From positions 14,534-25,202 of the forward strand of contig DBWH01000040.1 of NCBI GenBank assembly GCA_002308595.1: a stretch of 10,669 nucleotides of DNA. Reading direction: 5' to 3'. The translations under genes and the position numbers were made by a program. Shown piece by piece: positions 5,055 to 10,669 of the stretch. Within the stretch, counting starts at the first letter, position 1. Each line of letters begins with the position of its first letter. Source of the DNA: Mageeibacillus sp. UBA1243 (GTDB lineage: Bacteria; Bacillota; Clostridia; UBA1212). The notes beneath the pieces are model-generated. The model saw nothing but the letters and a program-made list of their open reading frames with translations. It did not search any database and had not been told where the DNA came from.

Positions 5055-6836
5055 TTGAAACTAAGAAGTCATGTGTTCGTCAGAGAACTGGCTGCCGATA
5101 TCATGGAGCCCATAAAAGAACAGGCTGATGCGCCGATGCTGGCCGTTCCTATGGCCTATGTCCTTCTAAAATACTTTAAAGACGGTGCAGACATGTCGTC
5201 ACCGGGAGCCTTTGTGGAGTCGCTCGGTATTGGCGATGAGAAAGAAAAAAGCCGCAAGATGGCGTTTTACAAAGGCAGGTTAGAGAGCGTTTGGAATGCA
5301 ATCACAGAAGCCCCGGGAAGAGTCAGATTCCTTTCAGGGGATAAAAGCAATGCAATTCAAATATTAAAATCAATGGTCCTCTTCTACGATTTCACAAGGG
5401 TTGAAAAGAACTATTCTTCAATGCCTGAGTCGATAGCGGAGCTTGCCATAAGGATTCTCGATCTGAAAGAAGAGGACAGAGTTTGCGAGTACTGCACCGG
5501 AAGAGGCACGTTTACGGTATTGGCGTCTCAGAGAGAGCCGAAAGCAACCTACACCGGCATTGAGATAGACAGTTTCCTTTGCGAGATAACTTCGATAAGA
5601 GTTGACGCTGCCGGCGGTGAGATGAATCTGATTGAAGGCGATGTGTTCGGAAGGACGGCTGAGACGAAATTCACAAAAGCTTTTATGAACTATCCCTTCG
5701 GACTAAGACGAGTGAGTCTTGCGGGAGACTTAAACGACCAGAGCAGCCTGTTTGAAACTGTCAGTAAAACGCCAATAAAATTCGCAGACTGGCAGTTCAT
5801 CGCAAACGTGCTTGACGGTCTCGAGGACGGGGGCAGGGCGGTCGTCGTTACTCACAACGGAAGTCTGAACAACTTGTACGATAAAGACGTTAGGTCGATT
5901 TTTATAAACCGAGGCTACATAGATGCGGTGATTGCGCTTCCCGAAAAGCTGTTTAACAACACGAGCATTCCGATGACGCTGCTGGTCCTGACCAAGAGAA
6001 CGGCTGCGGACAAAGCTCCCCAGACTGTTAAGATGGTCAAAGCGTCAGGCTTCTGCGAAAGCGCCAGATTCACCAACCTTATAACTGACGAAAACGTTGA
6101 GGAAATCATCCGCGCATACAAAGAAGACACGGTTTTTAGCAAAAACGTTCCGACCGAAGAAATCATCGCCAATGACTTTGTCCTGTCTGCCGACAGATAC
6201 TTTGCGGAGAAGGTTTCTCTGTCAAATTCCCGCGAATTTGGCGATTTCATTAAGGTCATCAAACGCGGCACGCCAATGAAGGCCGAGGACCTCAAGGCAA
6301 TCGAAACCGACGAGACCGGCTGTGAATATCTCGCCATCGGCAATATCGCTGACGGTTATATCGACCACGACAGCCTGAAGCACATCAAACCCAATGGCGC
6401 ACTTGCCGCAAAACTCGTAAATTACCAAATAAACGACGGCGACTTGATCATCTCTAAGGGAGGCAACCCCTTCAAGATCGCAGTGGCTGATGTGCCGGAA
6501 GGTACGCAGATCATTGCAAGCGGAAACCTTTACGTGATTGAAATAGATAAAAGCAGAGGCAATCCGTACTTCTTCAAGGCATTCCTGGAGAGCGAAAAGG
6601 GACGAAAGATTCTTGACAACGCCTCTGTCGGTTCAGTCATTTCGATGATTAGCGCTGATGCAATCAGAAAGCTTCCGGTGCCAGCCTATACGTTTAGCGA
6701 CCAGCAAAAAATCGCCAATGAATTATGCGAGGTTACAACAACACTCCGCGAGACGGCAGCACACTACAAGGCAACAATGGAAGAGCTGCGCGACAAAGCT
6801 GCGCATATCTGCGAGGAGTGGAATGCGGAGAAATAA
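5031..6836 (+). CDS. N6-adenine DNA methyltransferase fused to a single HsdS-type target-recognition domain
   Basis: 601 residues. An alpha-helical N-terminal part (about 1-135) resembles the HsdM N-terminal domain. The methyltransferase core has SAM-binding motif I as VCEYCTGRGTF (about 152-162, matching the DPACGTGxF pattern) and motif IV as N220-Y-P-F223-G, where gamma-type adenine methylases usually have NPPF/Y. Residues about 225-335 show the usual HsdM order, ending in a strand like VVTHNGSL and ALPEKLFNNTSIPMTLLVL. From about 402 (EFGDFIKVIKRGTPM) to 600 lies one HsdS-type recognition domain, ending in the conserved long helix (DQQKIANELCEV, from about 557). Fusing M with half of S predicts a dimer and probably a symmetric target. 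No HsdR is encoded next to it. The first eight residues come from the repeated cassette. Expected activity is methylation of adenine in host DNA; the Tyr at motif IV leaves activity open. Confidence 0.88.
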   Translation: MTKEEWTELKLRSHVFVRELAADIMEPIKEQADAPMLAVPMAYVLLKYFKDGADMSSPGAFVESLGIGDEKEKSRKMAFYKGRLESVWNAITEAPGRVRFLSGDKSNAIQILKSMVLFYDFTRVEKNYSSMPESIAELAIRILDLKEEDRVCEYCTGRGTFTVLASQREPKATYTGIEIDSFLCEITSIRVDAAGGEMNLIEGDVFGRTAETKFTKAFMNYPFGLRRVSLAGDLNDQSSLFETVSKTPIKFADWQFIANVLDGLEDGGRAVVVTHNGSLNNLYDKDVRSIFINRGYIDAVIALPEKLFNNTSIPMTLLVLTKRTAADKAPQTVKMVKASGFCESARFTNLITDENVEEIIRAYKEDTVFSKNVPTEEIIANDFVLSADRYFAEKVSLSNSREFGDFIKVIKRGTPMKAEDLKAIETDETGCEYLAIGNIADGYIDHDSLKHIKPNGALAAKLVNYQINDGDLIISKGGNPFKIAVADVPEGTQIIASGNLYVIEIDKSRGNPYFFKAFLESEKGRKILDNASVGSVISMISADAIRKLPVPAYTFSDQQKIANELCEVTTTLRETAAHYKATMEELRDKAAHICEEWNAEK

Positions 6837-7011
6837 AACCTACCCAGATGTCTGCCAGTGCAACGTTGTCAATAGAGTAGATGTGAATTCGTGCAAAAGC
6901 AATGACGCCATATTGCCACACTGCAACAGAGCAAACCAATCTAAGATGCCATTTGATGATTTTCCTAAAGAAAAGATCCATAAGGGTAAAACCTGCAAAG
7001 GTCACAAGTGA
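6823..7011 (+). CDS. Doubtful small Cys-containing ORF overlapping the methyltransferase end
   Basis: 62 codons from the ATG at 6823 to the TGA at 7009-7011, overlapping the last 14 bases of the methyltransferase gene in another frame. GAGGAG at 6813-6818 lies 4 bases before the ATG, short but usable. The product would be basic with five cysteines (11, 13, 24, 34, 58) and a Lys-rich tail. I recognise no family. It would fill an otherwise empty 203-base gap between two genes, the main argument for it; it may equally be a chance frame or a decayed gene. Confidence 0.22.
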   Translation: MRRNKTYPDVCQCNVVNRVDVNSCKSNDAILPHCNRANQSKMPFDDFPKEKIHKGKTCKGHK

Positions 7012-7034
7012 GGTCTCGTGGTCAAAATGTGAGG
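7000..7034. repeat. Imperfect short direct repeat at the ribosome binding site of the SLOG gene
   Basis: GGTCACAAGTGAGG (7000-7013) and GGTCAAAATGTGAGG (7020-7034) are near-identical, 20 bases apart. The second copy provides the GAGG of the ribosome binding site for the gene at 7040. Probably a small local duplication. Confidence 0.45.
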
Positions 7035-7039
7035 AAAGC

Positions 7040-7561
7040 ATGAACATTGACGACATAGATTTAAACAAAACATGCTGCTTTACAGGCCACAGACCCGGCA
7101 AGCTGGTTGCAGACGAATCTGAAATCAGAGCCTGGCTCCGGCAGGAAATCAACCGTGCGGTGAATTCAAACTTCAATACATTTATTTGCGGAATGGCGGA
7201 TGGTGTTGACGTTTGGGCGGCGTTGGAGGTCTTGGCGTTGAGAAAAAACAATCCCGAAATCAGACTTGTTTCAGCAGTGCCTTTCAGGGGCATGGATAAG
7301 AGCAGTCAATGCGGAGATATAAGTCTTTTTAACAAAATCATCAGTGAATCAGATTACGTTCATTACATTTGTGACTACTACACCAGGTGGTGCTTTCTTG
7401 CAAGAGACAGATGGATGGTGGATCGGTCGGAGAGGGTAATTGCAGTGTTCAACGGGTCTAAGGGCGGAACAGCTTACACGCTGGAGTATGCCCGAAACAA
7501 GGGGCGAGAAATAGTTGTGGTAAATGACGCGGGAATTGCCAGCAAGGCGGAAGTGATTTAA
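7040..7561 (+). CDS. YpsA-like SLOG-family protein (DUF1273)
   Basis: 173 residues. The start at ATG 7040 is preferred over an in-frame ATG at 6902 because GAGGAAAG (7031-7038) sits just upstream and family members begin shortly before the first strand. Motifs: CCFTGHRPGKL (12-22); FICGMADGVDVWAA with G51-x-x-x-G55; VPFRGM; YYTRWCFLARDRWMVDRS (R122-D-R-W-M-V-D-R-S130); and VFNGSKGGTAYTLEYA (G142-G-T-A145). These match the Rossmann-like SLOG fold of YpsA/DUF1273. SLOG proteins are thought to bind nucleotides or related ligands, and YpsA affects cell division in Bacillota; the molecular role is unclear. Its place behind a DNA methyltransferase and before a restriction pair suggests a sensing role in defence, which is inference. 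Confidence 0.9.
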   Translation: MNIDDIDLNKTCCFTGHRPGKLVADESEIRAWLRQEINRAVNSNFNTFICGMADGVDVWAALEVLALRKNNPEIRLVSAVPFRGMDKSSQCGDISLFNKIISESDYVHYICDYYTRWCFLARDRWMVDRSERVIAVFNGSKGGTAYTLEYARNKGREIVVVNDAGIASKAEVI

Positions 7562-7920
7562 GGATTAGAATAGATAGTGTCAGGTTCGTGGCTAGCTAAG
7601 GCAAGAGAACGAGGATTTTATTTGAGATAAAGTATCTTAACAGTGGTAACGGCTAGTAGAAAAAAGAAGAAAGCAGCCTTGCGTCTGTATTGATAGGGTT
7701 TACCGAAAACATATGCATGCAATATTAACTTATACTTTAATGGCTTTATTCACACCACTCGGAATAATAAAAACCCGATTAAAAAGCGATTTAAAACCAA
7801 GATAATCTATGGTATACTAAAAAATGTCAGAGCCTAGAACGATCATCTCAAGGAAGAAACCACAGGGATACTATTTGCTATAGGACAACCTGGCAACAAC
7901 TCTCGGGAAAAGGTGGCTGG
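7562..7920. other. Gene-poor gap before the restriction genes
   Basis: 359 AT-rich bases without a credible gene. No clear intrinsic terminator with a T-run was found after the SLOG gene, so read-through into the restriction genes is possible. The part before 7790 shows nothing I can assign. At 7790-7818 there is a promoter, followed by a leader of about 95 bases. A 19-codon ATG frame (7824-7883) begins at the predicted transcription start and could only be translated as a leaderless peptide; I do not call it. Confidence 0.6.
7790..7818 (+). promoter_or_regulatory. Candidate promoter of the restriction genes
   Basis: TATACT (7813-7818, 5 of 6 to the -10) with TGG before it (extended -10), a 17-base spacer, and TTTAAA (7790-7795, 4 of 6 to the -35). 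Predicted start near 7825. It makes the restriction pair separately transcribable from the protease operon. Confidence 0.6.
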
Positions 7921-8907
7921 ATGAATTCAAATCGACCAGATGTAAAAGAAAACTACATATATCATCTTGATATCGAATTGCTTGATATTCTTTTGAAGGA
8001 CCGCTCGTCCGGAAAAAATATCATATGGGCGACCGATAATTATGCTTCACGCGGTTATGGGTATCAAAGTTATGATTATATTATCGTTCAGTCTGTTACC
8101 GGATATAACGGCAATGTTGTCAAGCCGCGTGTTGAAAAATCAAAGAAAGAGCAAGCCGAACGGATCAAACAAAAAGCGGAAGTTTTTACGCCTTCATGGA
8201 TCTGCAACAAACAGAACAATCTCGTCGATAACGCTTGGTTTGGCGAAGACTTCGTTTTCAATACAGAGAGCGAGAAAACTTGGACTTCTACCAAAGAAAA
8301 GATTCCCTTCCCAACGCCCACCGGAAAAACGTGGCAGGATTATGTTTTGGATACGCGTTTAGAAATCACCTGCGGCGAAGCGCCTTATTTGGCAAGTCGC
8401 TATGATACTGTATCCGGCGAGTATATCTGTGTTGAATCCCGAATAGGACTGCTTGACAGAAAGCTCCGCGTCGTTTCTGAAAACACGGAAACAGAAGACG
8501 AATGGCTTAAATGGGCAACCGTAGCTTTCCAAAACATCTACGGTTTTGACTGGCAGGGCGATAACATTCTTCTCGCTCGTGAGAATCTGCTCTTCACGTT
8601 CGCGGATTATTATCAAGCAAAGTTTAGAACGTCGACAACGGTTGAAATGCTTCGGAAGATAGCTGAGATTCTTTCGTGGAACATTTGGCAGATGGATGGA
8701 TTGAAGTTCGTCATTCCAGACAGTTGTAAAGAACGGGAGGAAGTGCAACTTTCATTGTTCGGCGACGAGGTAACGAAAGAGCCGTGCCCAGGATGTACAA
8801 AAAACGATCCGTATTCACACACGGGTATATATTGTAAAATCAAAGACTGGAAAGCAAATAAAACGGTGAAATTTGTTTCACTGCTGAAAAACGGGATGGT
8901 GAAATAA
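7921..8907 (+). CDS. Restriction-modification 'subunit M' (divergent methyltransferase-like)
   Basis: 328 residues. From recalled family features it matches proteins annotated as restriction endonuclease subunit M that are paired with a large helicase subunit in Clostridia. Visible segments: LDILLKDRSSGKNIIWATDNY near the N-terminus; AEVFTPSWIC (86-95), like the FTP segment of HsdM; EITCGEAPYL (148-157), in the place of the SAM-binding motif and followed by SRYD; RIGLLDRKLRV; FDWQGDNILLARENLL (from about 209); NIWQMDGLKFVIP (254-266); and a C-terminal C289-x2-C292 followed by IYCKIKDWKANKTVKF. I see no NPPY-type motif IV, so methylation activity is doubtful on sequence alone. ATG 7921 follows AGGTGG (7911-7916) by only 4 bases, a tight and probably weak site. 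The stop overlaps the next start (TAATG), indicating translational coupling. It probably supplies DNA recognition or modification to the helicase subunit. Confidence 0.82.
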   Translation: MNSNRPDVKENYIYHLDIELLDILLKDRSSGKNIIWATDNYASRGYGYQSYDYIIVQSVTGYNGNVVKPRVEKSKKEQAERIKQKAEVFTPSWICNKQNNLVDNAWFGEDFVFNTESEKTWTSTKEKIPFPTPTGKTWQDYVLDTRLEITCGEAPYLASRYDTVSGEYICVESRIGLLDRKLRVVSENTETEDEWLKWATVAFQNIYGFDWQGDNILLARENLLFTFADYYQAKFRTSTTVEMLRKIAEILSWNIWQMDGLKFVIPDSCKEREEVQLSLFGDEVTKEPCPGCTKNDPYSHTGIYCKIKDWKANKTVKFVSLLKNGMVK

Positions 8908-10669
8908 TGGATTTATCGATACTTGACGGAATTATCATAGGCAGAGTTGACCCGCACATTTATGCCTTTACAACGAATACGATTCCGAATTATCTTAAAG
9001 TCGGAGACACCTATCGCCCCGTTTCTGTCAGATTGCAGGAATGGAGAGAGCATTTTCCCGATCTGCAAAAAGAATATGAAGCAATTGCGAAAGTTGATAG
9101 TAATACCTACTTCCGTGATTTTGCCATTCATTATTTCCTTGAGACAGAGAAAAGGAAAGCGCGTTTGTTGCAGACCGATCTTCCCGATGACATCTATTAT
9201 TCAAAAGAATTTTTCAAAGAAGCATCGGCGCAGGATGTAATAGACGCAGTAGACGATATTCTGCGCGATTATAATGAAAACGGCGGCAAGTATCAGTTTT
9301 ATAATGCCGATACACGTTTGCCTGAAACTCATACATACGAAAGAACCGAAACGTATGACCCGCGTCCCAATCAGGAGGCAACAATAAGACGCTTCAAGTC
9401 GGCTATTGATGCCGGAAGAACAAACCTTCTGATGTATGCCGTTATGCGCTTTGGTAAGTCTTTTACATCTATGTGTTGTGCAGTTGAAATGAACGCAAAC
9501 ATCGTTGCCGTTGTTTCTGCAAAAGCGGATGTAAAAGAAGAATGGAAAAAGAACGTCGAAAGCCATGTTAAGTTCTCGGATTATACTTTTCTTACGGCGG
9601 ATGATCTGGCTTCAGACGAAAGAGCAATTCGCCGAATCATTGATGACGGAAAGAAAGTCGTTGTATTCCTGACCCTCCAAGATCTGCAGGGAGAGACAAT
9701 CAAAGATAAGCACAGAGAGGTGTTTGGAAATACTATCGATTTACTGATTGTTGACGAAACCCATTTTGGAGCTCGTGCAGAAAAGTATGGGCAGGTTTTG
9801 CGCGCTTCCGGTTATGAAAAAGACGTAAAGAATAAAAAAGATGAAGAAGACTATGTTGAAGCCTCGGAAGCGGACGAACAAATCAAGGTGCTTGACGCTC
9901 GTATCAAGTTGCACCTCTCCGGCACACCTTATCGAATTTTGATGGGAAGCGAGTTCTCCAAAGAAGATATTATCGCATTCTATCAGTTTACTGATATCGT
10001 CAAGGAACAAGAACAATGGATAAAAGATAATAACGACGCTGATGAGCGGGAAGAAGAATGGAAGAATCCATATTTCGGCTTTCCACAGATGATCCGCTTT
10101 GCCTTCAATCCGAACGAATCGTCGCAGCGCCGTCTAAAAGAATTACGCGAAAGTGGTATTTCATACGCATTTTCAGCACTGTTGAAACCTCAGTCAGTAA
10201 AAAGATCTGACGACGGAAAACACAAGAAATTCATATTCGAGCAAGAGATATTGGATCTTTTGGAAGTCATCGATGGCAGTAAAGACGATGCCGAGCTTCT
10301 TGGCTTTTTGGATTTTGATCGCATCACAACCGGAAACATGTGCCGCCATATCGTTATGGTTCTGCCGTATTGCGCTTCTTGCGACGCGATGGAAGAGTTG
10401 ATCCGTGCAAATGCGGGCAGATTCAGAAACCTTCATGAGTATGAGATTATCAACATTTCCGGTGTTGACAGACCGAATGAATACCGTTCTTCTGCCGATA
10501 TCAAACGCAAGATACGCCAATGTGAGTTTGAAGGAAAGAAAACCATTACGCTTACTGTAAACCGCATGTTGACCGGCAGTACGGTCGAAGAGTGGGATAC
10601 TATGCTCTTTTTGAAAGACTCTGCATCCCCGCAGGAATATGACCAGGCGGTATTCCGTTTGCAGAATCA
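8907..10669 (+). CDS. Restriction subunit: GIY-YIG-like N-terminus plus DExH helicase (3' end outside window)
   Basis: The ATG at 8907 overlaps the previous stop by one base. The frame stays open to the end of the window (587 codons), so the C-terminus is missing. Residues about 8-90 look like a divergent GIY-YIG nuclease of the T5orf172/MUG113 kind: HIYAFTT for the first strand, YLKVGDT for the second, then RPVSVRLQEW and FRDFAIHYFLE. A superfamily 2 motor follows: motif I MRFGKS (180-185), motif II D283-E-T-H286, motif III SGTPYR (338-343), motif V TGSTVEEWD (556-564) and the start of motif VI, DQAVFRLQN (arginine R584). Between motifs II and III is a charged insertion of about 50 residues. 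With the preceding M-like subunit it should form an ATP-dependent restriction enzyme resembling type I/III systems. A cysteine pair (CASC) precedes motif V. A second nuclease domain may lie beyond the window. Confidence 0.87.
   Translation, partial: MDLSILDGIIIGRVDPHIYAFTTNTIPNYLKVGDTYRPVSVRLQEWREHFPDLQKEYEAIAKVDSNTYFRDFAIHYFLETEKRKARLLQTDLPDDIYYSKEFFKEASAQDVIDAVDDILRDYNENGGKYQFYNADTRLPETHTYERTETYDPRPNQEATIRRFKSAIDAGRTNLLMYAVMRFGKSFTSMCCAVEMNANIVAVVSAKADVKEEWKKNVESHVKFSDYTFLTADDLASDERAIRRIIDDGKKVVVFLTLQDLQGETIKDKHREVFGNTIDLLIVDETHFGARAEKYGQVLRASGYEKDVKNKKDEEDYVEASEADEQIKVLDARIKLHLSGTPYRILMGSEFSKEDIIAFYQFTDIVKEQEQWIKDNNDADEREEEWKNPYFGFPQMIRFAFNPNESSQRRLKELRESGISYAFSALLKPQSVKRSDDGKHKKFIFEQEILDLLEVIDGSKDDAELLGFLDFDRITTGNMCRHIVMVLPYCASCDAMEELIRANAGRFRNLHEYEIINISGVDRPNEYRSSADIKRKIRQCEFEGKKTITLTVNRMLTGSTVEEWDTMLFLKDSASPQEYDQAVFRLQN

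Noticed and set aside
5915..6343. Minus-strand open frame of 142 codons inside the methyltransferase gene
   Set aside because: Antisense shadow of a clear coding frame, with low-complexity Ser/Leu content and no start signal.
6733..7293. Minus-strand open frame of 186 codons across the methyltransferase end and SLOG gene
   Set aside because: It overlaps two supported plus-strand genes and has no family features.
7824..7883. 19-codon leader peptide before the restriction genes
   Set aside because: No ribosome binding site; its ATG coincides with the predicted transcription start, so it would need leaderless translation.

Overview
The window looks like an accessory (defence or mobile-type) region of a Bacillota, probably Clostridia, chromosome. 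This rests on strong AGGAG-type ribosome binding sites, a perfect-consensus vegetative promoter, a BspA-type leucine-rich repeat protein, a YpsA/DUF1273 (SLOG) protein and a restriction 'subunit M' of a type I associate with Clostridia. The organism cannot be named from sequence alone. No tRNA, rRNA, CRISPR array, transposase or integrase was seen.

Layout. (1) 1-1164: the 3' end of a GC-richer gene of unknown function, convergent with a small minus-strand gene for a two-helix membrane protein with a C-terminal zinc ribbon. (2) 1165-1504: a divergent control region holding a perfect TTGACA-17-TATAAT promoter with a palindrome in its spacer. (3) 1505-7561: a co-directional, probably operonic set: a soluble FtsH-type AAA+ protease with no membrane anchor, a BspA-like LRR protein, a Cys-rich 420-residue protein I do not recognise, a one-polypeptide N6-adenine methyltransferase with a single HsdS-type target-recognition domain, a doubtful Cys-containing small ORF, and a YpsA-like SLOG protein. 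(4) 7562-7920: a gene-poor gap with a second promoter. (5) 7921-10669: a restriction pair, an M-like subunit and, overlapping it by one base, a large GIY-YIG-like/DExH helicase restriction subunit that runs off the window and is not closed here.

The most unusual structure is a 54-base segment repeated exactly at 3668-3721 and 5001-5054. It carries the ribosome binding site, the start codon and the first eight codons (MTKEEWTE) of both the 420-residue gene and the methyltransferase gene. Identity ends exactly before an ATG in one gene and before a TTG in the other, as if one translation-start cassette had been fused ahead of two unrelated genes. The direct repeats also flank the 420-residue gene so that recombination between them would delete it cleanly and leave the methyltransferase in frame. 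Hairpins precede the repeated block at both places.

How the genes might work together (inference): modification by the M-S fusion, a regulated soluble protease, a possible nucleotide-sensing SLOG protein and an LRR recognition protein sit directly upstream of a restriction module. This would fit a composite defence locus. No direct evidence in the sequence proves joint function.
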